A stretch of DNA of 64,000 bases from Lasiodiplodia sp. COLG20 (taxonomy: Eukaryota > Ascomycota > Dothideomycetes > Botryosphaeriales > Botryosphaeriaceae), in contig VNWV01000001.1 of the NCBI GenBank assembly GCA_009801085.1, forward strand, positions 6,572,001-6,636,000, in the 5' to 3' direction. A model generated the notes under the pieces. It was not told the origin of the DNA and ran no database searches. It saw nothing but the letters and a program-made list of their open reading frames with translations. The position numbers and the translations under genes are program-made. Positions 44,087 through 54,615 of the stretch are shown here, piece after piece; within the stretch, counting starts at the first letter, position 1, and each line of letters starts with the position of its first letter.

Positions 44087-47000
44087 ATGGCCCCAGCGAG
44101 GCCGCGCGAATCCTCGATCGAGCGCACGCCCGAGTATGACGACTTCATGAACAAGCTTGAAGATTACCACGCGAAAAGAGGGTACACGCTCCGCCCTCCC
44201 TTGCTTGATGCCTGCCTCTAACCTTGGCCTAGCACCACGCTCGACCGCGAACCGAAAGTCGGTCAGCGGCACCTGAACCTGTTTCATCTGTACAAACGCG
44301 TCTGCGAGGAAGGTGGATACGACAAGGTCTCCGATACCAAGAACAACAAGCTAGCCTGGCGCCGCATCGCGGCCGATTTCATCCCCCCGGACCAGAATCC
44401 CACGACCCAGGCCTTCATCGTCAAGAAGGCCTACTACAAGAATCTTGCGTACGTGCCATCCCGACGCCGCGTCCAGGTTTTGTCGCTAACGCAACCCAGT
44501 GCCTACGAAATTAGCAATTTCCACGGCAAGGAGCCCCCGCCGAAGGAGATTCTCGAAGACGTCTCCGCAAAGGGTGGCGATCTTCTCAGGCGCACCAAAG
44601 AGAACTTCTCCGCTTCGAGCAACCGCGAGCTCGATAGCCTCACCAACGGCCACGACAAGGACAGCGACGAATCAGAAGACGAGGCCCAGAAAACCCCGAA
44701 GGAGGACAAGATGGACATCGATGGACCTCCTGGCAGCAGCGGACGCGTGACTCGAGGTGAGTGGTGTCAAACGCGCGCGCCTTGTTTGGCCGCCCGTCAT
44801 TCCTGCGCCCACCCCCCGGCCTCCAATCTTCACCCATCCTCTTCGCCAAAACCAATTCGCTTTTGAATATGCCTGACTTATTCTCTGTAGCTCTTCGACA
44901 AGCCCCGCCACAGCGAGTCCTCTTCCAGCCCGAGTCTACATCGAGACAAACGCGCTCCTCCGGCCAGCACAACTCCCCTACGCCCGGCTCATACTCGCAG
45001 TCCAATGGCTCTTTTAGCGGCGGCGGTAACACCATGAGTATCATCTCGAACTATGAACCGAAGCCGGTGGTTCCTTCGAACGTCAAGCCTGTCATGACAC
45101 CCAGCAACAACCCAGAGCACTTCCGCACCGTCCGCAGTCGGATGAACAGGTATTCGAGGCCGACTCCGCAGAACAAGGGAATGATGCTGCCAGGAAGTAA
45201 GTTGTCGCGCACCTGTTGCTTTGGGTTTCGCGCTAATTGAGCTCTCGCTCTGTAGCTGGCTTCACCGGACCGAACATATATATCAGGGCCTTGCTCGCCC
45301 TCCAATCCGGTAGCGTCGAAGAACAAGCCTACGCATTGCACCACCTCGTCAAGATTTCACACGAGCGGGGAGATAAATACCGGTTTGATGGCTTCCCGGG
45401 CTTGGCTGAAGCTCTAATTGGCCGGCTCCTGGATGTCAGTACGCTCTTTTATGGCTTCCACTGGGAAATTTGCTACAACGAGGACGAGTGTCTGGAAAGA
45501 AACGATGCGCTCAATGCGATTAGCGGCACGGTGAATTTGCTCCAAAAAATCCATTCGCACCCGCTGCTGGATTTCACAGACGACGTGCAGACCAAAGAAT
45601 TCAGCGAGGCTCTTGGTCGCGTCAACGAAGCTGGACTTGTCATTCGCAATCTGGTGATGCTGGACGCGAATGCTCACTACGTCTCTCAGCTGCCGTTGAT
45701 TCAGGACTTCATCACCATCGCCCTTAATCTTCCTCCCCGGTCGTCTGTCATTGAGCTGAAGCACTACGCGCTTGAAATCGCCGAGCAATTGTCAAGATAC
45801 TGGCTGCTTACCTCGGAGCATCACCTGTACCAGACTCTGCTTGCCCAGCTGGATTCTAGCGACCGTGGGACGATTATTACTGCGCTACGAGCTTTGTCTC
45901 GGATAGCGATGAACGCGAATCCGAGATACGAACTGACCAACGTACCAACCCGGGTAATTCAACACGTGTGCGAGTGGCTACTAGTAGAGGACGAACAGCT
46001 CCGTGAAGCATGTCTGGACTTCCTGTATCTTTACACTGCCACCACTGAGAATGTGGCGACGTTGACACAGCACACCGACGTTGAAGGGCTTGTGAAGCAG
46101 TTGGTTAGGCTGCTGCTCCACAATGCACAGACGATCAGGCTACCAGTCCCAACCAAGGCATCCGGCAAGCCAAGCAACACCGCGCCTGAGTCGGCACCCA
46201 AGCTTGCCGGTTCGATCATCGACCAGCTACTATCCCTCGACGAACCCGATCGTAGCTCACAATGGTTTGTCTCCAAGCCTACTCAGAGTCATGAGATACT
46301 AACTTTCGTCGCAGGCTCAAGACGTGCTTTGAAGAAGATCCGATGGGAGAAATCACGCAGATTGCGCTATGGACAGCATACAATGCGGCTTTCCAAGCCC
46401 CTATCCAAAAGCTCACAGCTCAGCAGCAATCCCCGTCATTGCCTTCAACACCTGGAAGTAGTGCGCCGCCTGCAACCTCGGCAAAACCGCCAAAGCCTAT
46501 GATGGCTGCCAAGGACTTCATCACCAACGTTTCCAATACGTTCCCGTCAGCAGCAGCGCAGGTCATCACTGCCGGGGGTGTGCAAAAATATACTATCAAG
46601 GGCATCCGCCCGCGGACTGTCCCCGTGGACTTGAGGAATCGGCCGTACATCAAATGCCGATGGGTGTCGCCGCCTTCATTTCCGTCGGGTTCGCAAGCTG
46701 GAGGCGAGGAGTGCGGTGAATATGTAAAAGAGCCGAAGCAAATATGGGAGCATATCCTGCAGACCCACCTTGGGCTCAGCAAAGACTCGGATGGGAAATG
46801 GCAAGTCGAGGAGCCTGCAACCAATGGAGTCAGCGAGGAGAGCGAGGCGAACGGGAAGCCGAAGAAGCTGGACTGCCGGTGGGCAGGCTGCCTGCACTTT
46901 ACCAGGGCGGGCGAGGAACCCACGGCCTTTGAGGTCGGGAGACACGTGCAGACACATCTGCCGGACAGCTCAGAGAAGTCGCAAATTCGGAACCAGCACA

Positions 47001-47389
47001 ATCAATCTGGTAACTCAGCACCGGATACTGGGTCGCTGCAACAACAGTACTATGGGCCTTTTGGTCCTCTGCGTGGAAACGCCAGAGGAGACCAGACCAG
47101 CGAGATCAAGTGGCTCAATACGGCAATGGATGAGCGTAGTGTTGCACAGAGTCTGTCTGGGGCATCGGCAATGGTGTTGCGCAACCTGGCGAGGAGGCTG
47201 AGCGCTGTTTCGGCGCAAGGAAGCAAGGAGACGAGCGAGGACACGGACATGGAGGCTGATGACGGTGGCTGGGTACGGAAAGTGTTCGCTCCGGTAAAGG
47301 ACGACTTATTTTTCGTCATGGCGCATAACCAATCGCTGAAAGAAGGTATCTTCGATCTGATGAGGGACATTAGCAGTGCTGGGGCTTGA
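44087..47389 (+). CDS. RSC9: RSC chromatin-remodelling complex subunit Rsc9 (ARID protein)
   Basis: DNA-binding subunit of the RSC-type SWI/SNF remodeller. Six exons: 44087-44181, 44233-44448, 44500-44756, 44891-45196, 45256-46264 and 46315-47389, in total 985 residues, all joins in frame. The ARID domain spans exons 1-2 (RTPEYDDFMNKLEDYHAKRG joined to TTLDREPKVGQRHLNLFHLY; EEGGYDKVSDTKNNKLAWRR). A charged linker follows, then a long helical-repeat region from exon 5 (TGFTGPNIYIRALLALQSGS onward) typical of Rsc9/ARID2. The C-terminal part holds two Cys/His clusters (ECGEYVKEPKQIWEHILQTH; CRWAGCLHFTRAGEEPTAFE ... RHVQTH) that look like zinc fingers, as in ARID2. Length is greater than the 581 residues of the yeast protein but usual for filamentous fungi. 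Confidence 0.9.
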
Positions 47390-47903
47390 TTGTTGCACTG
47401 GCTGTACAATAGATGCACTGGCGTTATGGATCATGGGCAAGATGGCGCGAACGCAGGAACGGGCGTTTCGATTGGAGCAGCACGCGAGGAGTTTACGAAC
47501 CGTTTCGAGCCACGGAGTGACGAGGCATTTGCGGGCTGGAGGCATAGATGGTTTTTTAGCACCTACCTAAACATAGCTACTAAGCAAATGAGCCAAGACT
47601 CGCAGAGTGCGGACTCGGGCGGAGCGCGATAGGGCTGTGCCCGGATCATCCGGATCCCAGCATGCCACGCCTTGCGGCGCCCATTGAGCGGTCTGTGATT
47701 GGTGAGGGGCCCAGTATTTCTTTGACGCGTTCTGAGGCTTGACTTGAGGGGTCAACTTTAGCAGTCTCGAATAGCGCCTAATTTTAGCTTCTGGCTGTCG
47801 AACGTCAGGCACTGGCCACTTCCTCCATCGCCTCAAGATTCAAAAGCGCGCCCGTCGACTTCGCAGCCAACCCGACAAGCTTCTGCAAGCTCGCGCACCG
47901 ACG
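47390..47903. other. Intergenic region between RSC9 and the Zn2Cys6 gene
   Basis: 514 bp with no supported gene. It contains the RSC9 3' end and the promoter of the following gene. Confidence 0.45.
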
Positions 47904-49203
47904 ATGCCTCCTCGGCCGCGCAAAGGTCACCGCAAGTCTAGGTTGGGCTGCACAAACTGCAAGCGGCGGAAGGTCAAGGTGAGTGGCAGCAGCCTGTTGC
48001 ATCCCTGCTTGAGTGCTCACGTCCCAGCAGTGCGATGAAGCAAGACCTGAGTGTGGGAATTGTGTCAAGCATCGCATAAGATGCGACTACCTGGACTCGA
48101 CGCCCACGACGACTCCACAGTCGCCCGCCGTCGATATCCAAGCATGCAGCTCAACATCACCCCAAGACGCCAGCATGCTTGGCAGCGACATCCCGCCCAT
48201 TGACCCGCGCTTCATGGGCAGTCCAACCCCATTGCAGCAAGAGCAGGACCCAAGCCTCCCGCTTAATGTCATCGACCTGGAGTTGATGTACAACTTCATC
48301 ACGTCGACGGCGCACACCATGTCGTCCATCCCTGAGATTCGCAACCTCTGGCGGCTCGAGGTGCCGCGCATCGCCTTCCGCCACGACTTCGTGCTGCGGG
48401 CGCTGCTAGCCGTGTCAGCGCTGCACATGGCGCAATTCAAGCAGGAACCCGAAGCGCGTGACTTCTACGTTGAGCGGGCGCTGGCGCAGCACCGGCTCAG
48501 CCTGCGTGAGCCCATGGAGATGCTGCACAACCTATCGGCGGAGAACGGGGCGGCCGTATTCGTGTTCGCGGTGCTGACCGCCGTACTCTCGCTCGCAACA
48601 CCGCGCCAGCCCGACGACTTCCTCATCGTCGGCGACGGTGGCAACATCACAAACTGGCTGTTCCTGCTGCGCGGCATCAGCTCGGTCGCCAATTCGTCGC
48701 GGGACTGGATCCTATCAGACAACATCGCGGGCATGCTGCACCGTGTCCACGTGCCCGGCCTGGACGACGAGATGGCCGAGGAGGAGGGTCCGCCCGCCGA
48801 GGACGAGGAGCAGGAGCAGCTCAAGGCGCTGCGCCGCTTCCTGCAGCGCGACGTGCCCGATCCGGAAGAGCTACGCGTCTACCTCGAGGCTGCCGACAAG
48901 CTGTCGCGTGCCTTCGCGTACTTCTCGCGCAATAATAATCGCTCCGCCGATAACGAGGTCCGCGCTATCTTCATTTGGATCTACAGGGTCTCGGATGACT
49001 ACCTTGCGCTGTTGACGCAGTTCCGACCCCAGGCCATGCTCATCTTTGGATACTACAGCGCGCTGTTGCACCGCTTGGACTCGCTGTGGTGGGTCAAGGG
49101 TTGGGGGACGCACCTCATCTCGCTCATTTACGGACAGCTGGATCCGTACTACCGCGCCGTGCTCAGATGGCCTATTGAGGAGATTGGCTGGGTGCCGTTA
49201 TAA
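47904..49203 (+). CDS. Zn(II)2Cys6 transcription factor with fungal-specific regulatory domain
   Basis: Exons 47904-47978 and 48031-49203 give 415 residues (GTGAGT donor, CCAGCAG acceptor). The binuclear zinc cluster is complete: Cys16, 19, 26, 33, 36 and 43 with CX2CX6CX6CX2CX6C spacing (LGCTNCKRRKVK joined to CDEARPECGNC). The intron falls between the third-Cys codon and the preceding Lys, a common position in this family. The rest resembles the Upc2-like regulatory domain of short C6 proteins (FVLRALLAVSALHMAQFKQE, YVERALAQHRLSL, FRPQAMLIFGYYSALLHRLD, WWVKGWG). Yeast Upc2 controls sterol genes, but this fold is shared by many fungal regulators, so the target pathway is unknown. No biosynthetic cluster is adjacent. 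Confidence 0.9.
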
Positions 49204-49535
49204 GCGGCTTCAAATCAACGGACTTTTTCAATATGACGTCAAATTTTTGGCTCGGGAGTCCCGTGGTTCAAGGGTAGCCGCACCCCGAAAGGATCGCGAC
49301 CGCCATACGTATAGGCCACGACTCCCCCGACACAGTTGCCAAAACAAAGTTCATGCCAACGTGTCTTTCCAAGCTCTGCTCGCCATCATCTTCACATCAT
49401 CCCGACAGCTCAACAACATTGCATACCACAGACTGCAGGACACTGAAGCAGGCTGTAAGTGATTTAGTACACTTTAAGTGAGACTCAAGCTGATTTTCTC
49501 TAGCTACTAAAAGCATCTCACTACTCAACTTCACT
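49204..49535 (+). promoter_or_regulatory. Upstream region with a likely 5' UTR intron at 49455-49503
   Basis: GTAAGTGA at 49455, an AAGCTGATT branch-like site and TTCTCTAG ending at 49503 form a consistent 49-nt intron just before the ATG at 49536. No coding region is seen in the rest. Confidence 0.5.
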
Positions 49536-49892
49536 ATGCCAATCGATATGTCTGGCCCGACCACCGAGTCTCAACCCGAGTCAGAGCTTCAACCCAAGGC
49601 AGAGCTACAATACGTACACAGAATCGTCAAGCCTTGGTGCAATACCTTTACCGCTGTCTCGATCGCATATGTCATTTGGACGTTTCAACACAAAGACGAC
49701 GGCAGGCGAAAGATCGATTCAAGTGTTGGACAGTTTATCACATCCGTGTTTATCTCATGCATTGTTGTGGGATCCTCGCTCTGCACCCACTATGTACTCA
49801 ACCGTGTCCGAAAACCTGAGTGGGCGGACGTGGGATCATTTTTCATGGCGACTTTGACAGCCTTTTTCATGTTCGAAATCAACAGCTCATGA
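49536..49892 (+). CDS. Small multi-pass membrane protein, function unknown
   Basis: 118 residues in one exon. A short hydrophilic N-terminal part (Glu/Gln/Pro-rich) is followed by three hydrophobic segments: FTAVSIAYVIWTF (about 38-50), ITSVFISCIVVGSSLCTHYV (about 68-87) and SFFMATLTAFFMFEI (about 101-115). This would make a three-helix membrane protein. There is no signal peptide and no recognisable family. The likely 5' UTR intron just upstream supports transcription. Confidence 0.6.
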   Translation: MPIDMSGPTTESQPESELQPKAELQYVHRIVKPWCNTFTAVSIAYVIWTFQHKDDGRRKIDSSVGQFITSVFISCIVVGSSLCTHYVLNRVRKPEWADVGSFFMATLTAFFMFEINSS

Positions 49893-50507
49893 GAGCCTTA
49901 GGCTCACCCATGAGTACGAATAAAGACATTTTTCTCATGAAATCTGCTTCTACAACTACTGGAAGAGTGCGGTCAGCAAAGGCGGCAAATCATCAGCAAC
50001 CGTGGACTTGGCAAGCATTTAAGCAAGGCTTATCAAACAAATCTGATCCAGTATGCTCATCGAGGGATTATCAACTAAGTACTTTCAAGCCTCTCATTTT
50101 ACCCATGGCATGAGCAAAGAACAAATCTACACTAGCCATTGGCTGCGAGAGGGGACTGTGTTCACTGCGTGGCGTAAGGCAACCACCACTCCAACGCAAA
50201 GGATCCAAGGCAGCTCCTCAACTTTCCCTTCCTCGAAGACCGGAGCAAGTCCAGTCGTTCAACGAAGGGGAGCTCGGAAAATTTCCTCATCGCTCAACCC
50301 GAGGACGAAAACTCAGCGTAACTCTGTACGCTGAGAAACCTCGCAGCAAGAACCGTTAGCGTGGCCGGCGCTTTATTCATGCCTTTGTTACGAACTCGAT
50401 CCAAGCCGAAAGGCAAAGAGAGTGGACTGAAGAGAAAAGGAGCAGAAGATAGAAGGAGGCCTGTATTTAAGCGTGGCGGGGTGGTGCTGGATCACCTCGA
50501 TCACCCG

Positions 50508-50555
50508 GATCACCTGCCGGGGCAACGGCGCTAAACCTGATTTGGGCAGGTGATT
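50508..50555. repeat. Inverted repeat: 11-bp stem, 26-nt loop
   Basis: GATCACCTGCC at 50508-50518 pairs with GGCAGGTGATT at 50545-50555 (10 of 11 positions). It lies just downstream of several direct GATCACC copies. It could be a structural site or chance; no gene boundary coincides with it. Confidence 0.45.
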
Positions 50556-50687
50556 GGGAAAGGTAGCTCGCCTATCCGGCGCGATCTGACCGCGTGTGGT
50601 TGATCTGGACGCGTCGGGTTGGTGATCGGGAGAGCGCGAAGGCAACCGCTGCCGAATTTGGTAATATCGCTGCGTCGGTTCCGTTTG

Positions 50688-50863
50688 GTAAACGGCGTGC
50701 CATGCGCTTAGGTAGTACACCCTCAGATTGGACTATCTCTATTTGCAACGAACGGAAAGACATTGCTGAGTTCCCTCTAACCAACCAATAACTCTATCTT
50801 GTAAACGCCATGCCATGCTCCCAGGTAATATACCCCCCAGAATAACTACGCATTGCTTTGCAA
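50688..50863 (+). repeat. Two degenerate direct repeat units 113 bp apart
   Basis: The units start GTAAACGGCGTGCCATGCGC (50688) and GTAAACGCCATGCCATGCTC (50801). Both continue through an AGGTARTAYACC motif and a similar pyrimidine-rich part. Differences are partly transitions. The unit has no coding sense. Confidence 0.55.
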
Positions 50864-50915
50864 CTTATCACTGACCTCAACCACCACCAGTTCAATCAGC
50901 GGCGTTATCCCTGCC

Positions 50916-52034
50916 TCACTTCTTAAGCTGGGCCAGATACCAAGTCCTCGCCACCCGAATAGCTGCGATCTTCCAATCCGTGCCGAGATCCAACTCGGCA
51001 ATCTCCTCCTTCTCCTCGACCTCAATATCCCGCGTCACCCACGATAGGAACGTCTGAATGCTCTTCGCACTCCTCTCCACGCCCATCTCCCTCAGGTAGT
51101 CCCAGCCCTGCTCGAGCCTGCGCTCATGGCACGCCCGGCCCACAAACGCCTCAACAACCTTCTTCTTGTCTCCGTCCTTCGCCGCCGCCGCGTTCTCGTT
51201 CGGACCCTTCTTGGACCTCCCGTCAAATTCCTCACCCTTCGTCTTCAGCCACAAGTCCGGCACATTCGGCACGCCCTGATCCGGACTCGGGTTCCACACG
51301 ATGCCCTCGCCGGGTCCCTCGACGCCCAGCGCCGCGCCAAACGGACAGCGCGCGTACACTTCGGCCGTCAGCCGCCGCGCCTCGGCCAGGAAGGTCGCAG
51401 CAGCAGCAACACTAGGGCTGTCGCCCTTGATTTCATCCAGCGCGAACGGCAACCGAAAGAAGCCTCCACGGCTGATATTATACAGCTGCGCGCCCTCATC
51501 CGCGATATCAGCGTACCGCTCCATGTGCTCCCACCCGCCGCGGATGCGCACGCCGCACAGGACGAACAGGCGCGGCGAGAGGTCGCGGATCGCCGTGTGC
51601 GGCTTCTTCTGGACGCCGCTGCCGATCCACTCGCCGGCTAAGAGAACGTCTTCGCTCGTGGCAGCGGCGTCTTCGCTGTGCGGATGCAGCTCGCGCCACC
51701 GCGCGCACGCGCGCTCGGCCAGCCGCACGATGGCGCTGTGCTGCGTCGCGCAGAAGGCGGCGAAGTCGTAGTTGTCGCGCGCGCCGCGGGTGAGGGTGTT
51801 GTTGTTGCGGGACTGCGGGGTGACGGTCGCGTTATCGGGGCCGATGGATAGGTCGATCCGCATGTCGGCGTGCGTGCCGTGCAGCTTGACGGTGCCGGTC
51901 ATGTGGAGTGGTGCGGCGCGGGTGGGAGAGCTGCCATGTTTGGCTAGGCAGCGGAGGAAAGGCCGGATGTCGCTGAGGATTTTGGGGTACAGGGTTGTTG
52001 ATGTGGGGGCCGAAGTGTTGTTGGTGGTGGTCAT
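50916..52034 (-). CDS. Stand-alone RNA ligase of the T4 Rnl2 type
   Basis: 372 residues, one exon, ATG at 52034. Members of this family seal 3'-OH/5'-phosphate RNA ends through a lysyl-AMP intermediate. All nucleotidyltransferase motifs are visible in order: motif I TGTVKLHGTHAD with the AMP-accepting Lys50; LLAGEWIGSGVQ (the GEW Glu); LSPRLFVLCGVRI (motif IIIa); EGPGEGIVWNP (motif IV Glu); and DLWLKTKGEEF (motif V Lys-x-Lys). The C-terminal 100 residues are helical and charged and could be the RNA-binding domain. No kinase or phosphodiesterase domain is attached, unlike the fungal tRNA ligase Trl1, so this is a separate enzyme. Its substrate in fungi is unknown to me; RNA repair is inferred. 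Very strong GC third-position bias matches its neighbours, so recent transfer is not indicated. Confidence 0.85.
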   Translation of the reverse strand: MTTTNNTSAPTSTTLYPKILSDIRPFLRCLAKHGSSPTRAAPLHMTGTVKLHGTHADMRIDLSIGPDNATVTPQSRNNNTLTRGARDNYDFAAFCATQHSAIVRLAERACARWRELHPHSEDAAATSEDVLLAGEWIGSGVQKKPHTAIRDLSPRLFVLCGVRIRGGWEHMERYADIADEGAQLYNISRGGFFRLPFALDEIKGDSPSVAAAATFLAEARRLTAEVYARCPFGAALGVEGPGEGIVWNPSPDQGVPNVPDLWLKTKGEEFDGRSKKGPNENAAAAKDGDKKKVVEAFVGRACHERRLEQGWDYLREMGVERSAKSIQTFLSWVTRDIEVEEKEEIAELDLGTDWKIAAIRVARTWYLAQLKK

Positions 52035-52938
52035 GGTGGGTGGTGGTGGTGTTGTTCTTTGTGCTGTTTTGGTCGTGGTGGAAGGTATTGATTGGGCGGT
52101 TGCGCTTTCTTTTGCGAGAAGTTCGGCTTGGTGGTGGAGAAAGGTCGATTATGGAGTAAGTGGTTTGTCCTTTGCGGCAGGAGTGGACATTTTATATTAG
52201 ACTGTAACTGTTGTGCTTCTGACTAAGGCGCACGCCCGGTGGCTAAGTCAAGCAGTGTTAGGCATCCGCAGGTAGAACTTCAATCCTTCGTGGTAGGAAT
52301 ACCGCTAACTTTGCTGAATAGTGGATCCCGGTCACTAGTTTCGACTTGATTCGGCAGTATTTGGACCACACCGAACCTCCGCGGTGTCTACATTTGGACG
52401 TAGGTGTTGTGTAGACTGGTATGCACAAAGCGTCTCAACCTCAATGTGATACTCAGTCATATATTAAAGCCTGCAAACATGTAAAGCTGTACTGTGTGCG
52501 GCCGGTCGACGTTATGGCAGACGCGCTCTTGATGGCACGCGCAGCGCCGCTCCAGAATCCATGGCTTTCAGAATTTCGACCAACACTTCGCTGACCACAG
52601 CTTCACTGACCATACTGAACGTCGAGGACGCACACGAACAATTTTTGGCCATATTGGTATATATAATATCCAGTCAGCTTCGCTTTCCATTAGTGCGTGT
52701 TGCCGTGTGGTCATACGCCCGGCTGTACGGTTTGTACGGCTCGCCGTGTGCCCACACGAGGGCATAGTATAGGGTGGTGCGGCACACTACCGTTGCCAAC
52801 TTGAATTTCATTTCTTTTTTCTTTTTATTTGCCTATCGTAACGCTTAGACTCCAGCCCTTGGTAACCATCATCACTACCTATGACGTCGCGTAGCTCACC
52901 AGCAGATAGTCCGTCCACACGTTTCCACAACGTTCTTT
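52035..52938. other. Intergenic region upstream of the RNA ligase and downstream of the aminopeptidase
   Basis: No supported gene in 904 bp. Holds the RNA ligase promoter (near 52,035-52,200) and, at the far end, the aminopeptidase 3' flank. A short inverted repeat GTCTACA...TGTAGAC is present near 52,385-52,415; its meaning is unknown. Confidence 0.45.
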
Positions 52939-54615
52939 CTACACATCATGACCACAAGTACCCAGATGCCTCTCACCCTCGACCTCAGTCCAAGGGAAGC
53001 TTCCCAAACTCTCGCTGGTGAAGAAGCGCCTATTCAGCGAAGCCGTCGCATTCGATGGCGTCTTCGGGATCAACTCCGTGCCGTCAATGGCCAGTGTAGC
53101 GAGGACGTGAGCAGCAGCCTATACTAAATGTCAGCATTCGAAGGTCTTTCTGACTCTCTTTCCGTAACCACGAGGTTATCTTACCTTCGCATTGATCGTC
53201 AGCGTCGTCGGGTTCGAGTTGTTGTACGTATCGCAAGCCTGGTGATAGCACGGATCCTGGTCGACGCCCGTCCCCGTATGCAAGCCGCCCACGGGCTTTC
53301 CCAGCGTCTCCATGAACGAGGCGTAGTCGCTGCCGCCAGTGAAGACGGCGGGCGTGACGTTCAGGCCCTGGCCGGCCAAGTGATCGACGAACAGCTTCTC
53401 GATGACGTCGGAGCCCGGCGCGCCAGCCAGGCCGTGGGTGCTGCCGTCGCCGTCGAAGACGCCGTAGTAGCCGCGCGACACCATGTCGAAGTTGAGGTAG
53501 AGCAGGATGTCGTCGGCCTCGCTGGTGTTGGCGATGCTCGAGGTGTAAAAGCGCGAGCCGACCAGGCCGTTCTCCTCGGCGCCCCACCACGCGAAGCGCA
53601 CCTTGTTCTTGACGTCGAAGCTGGACAGCGCCTCGAAGACCTCGAGCAGCAGCGTCGTGCCGGAGCCGTCGTCGTTGATGCCCGCGCCCGCCTGCACCGA
53701 GTCCAGGTGCGCGCCCAGCATGATGACGTTGCTCGGGTCGCCGCCGCGCGTCTCGGCGAAGACGTTCTGCGTCAGCTGCTCCTCGATCGTCTGCGTCTGC
53801 TGGAAGTGCGCCGTGATGGCCTCGCCCGCCAGCAGGCGGTCGCGCAGGGCTTGGCCGTCGACCTGGTTGATGAAGCCGCTCGACACGTACTCTTCCGGAT
53901 CGGGCGCCGACAGCGTGCCGCCGGTGACCTTGGTCGGCACGTTGTTGTAGATGATGACGTTACTGGCGCCTGCGGCGGCGGCGGGCCGGATGCGCCCTGC
54001 CAGCGTGCCGCCCGAAGGGCAGGTGCCGCGCTCGACCAGCACGATCTTGTCCTGCACGTCGTAGTCGGCGTACCCCTCGACCGTGCAGCCCGCGTCGCCG
54101 GTGGGGCCGAGGACGAGTGGTGCTGTTACGCCTTCGGCCGTGGTGGAGGGTGAGTAGGTTAGGCCGTAGACGTAGTAGGAAGTGTTGTCGACCCGGAATT
54201 CGATCGATTCGACGCGGTTGAAGAGGGCCGGGAAGTCTTGGGTCCAGGATTTGGCGGTGCTGTTGTATTTGGCTAGCTGGGAGGTCACATAGTCTACTGA
54301 TGCGGTGTAGCCAGGAAGACCGAAAGCCTGGGGAAGTGTTAGTGGGCGGAGATGTGGTGGTGTTGAGCGCGGAAGGAACATACCCGATTGCCACCATTCT
54401 CAGTTGCGATTCTGTCCAAGTTCGCAAGGTTCTCCATCAATCTGGAAATACACATTAGACGTTTTCCTGGGGAGAAGCATTTTGAGAACTTTTTACCCCT
54501 CCGTGGTGATGCCAGCTTGAAGAGCCTCCGAAGTGACCCATGGCTTGGTGGCAAGCACAGCAGGTACCCAAGAAAGGGCAGCCCCCGCAACCAAATTTCT
54601 AGTAACAAATCTCAT
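52939..54615 (-). CDS. LAP2: Secreted M28-family aminopeptidase (leucine aminopeptidase 2 / aminopeptidase Y type)
   Basis: Zinc exopeptidase that removes N-terminal residues from peptides outside the cell or in the vacuole. Exons 54615-54497, 54441-54384, 54327-53185 and 53118-52939 give 499 residues, all joins in frame. Residues 1-22 are a signal peptide (MRFVTRNLVAGAALSWVPAVLA). A protease-associated domain follows (YDVQDKIVLVERGTCPSGG, ASNVIIYNN). Metal ligands of M28 are intact: His266 (GAHLDSV), the Asp of INDDGSG (278/279), the Glu pair of WWGAEENG (310/311), Asp340 (YLNFDM) and His421 (DPCYHQACDT). The last exon (AAAHVLATLAIDGTELIPKT) completes the usual C-terminal helix, which the main frame alone would miss. 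No frameshift or lost residue was found. Confidence 0.93.

Larger units (their letters stand above)
49893..50915. other. Intergenic region with degenerate repeats and a hairpin
   Basis: No supported gene. Contains a direct repeat of about 60 bp (50688 on and 50801 on, both beginning GTAAACG) and an 11-bp stem hairpin (50508-50518 with 50545-50555). A GATCACC motif recurs between 50490 and 50515. It may be remains of a repetitive element. Confidence 0.5.

Noticed and set aside
52200..52560. TGTAAC... start suggesting a solo LTR
   Set aside because: No matching CA end, target duplication or second copy is visible.
53128..54153. 341-codon plus-strand frame opposite the aminopeptidase
   Set aside because: The minus strand encodes a complete M28 enzyme with all metal ligands; the plus-strand frame is antisense noise from high GC3.
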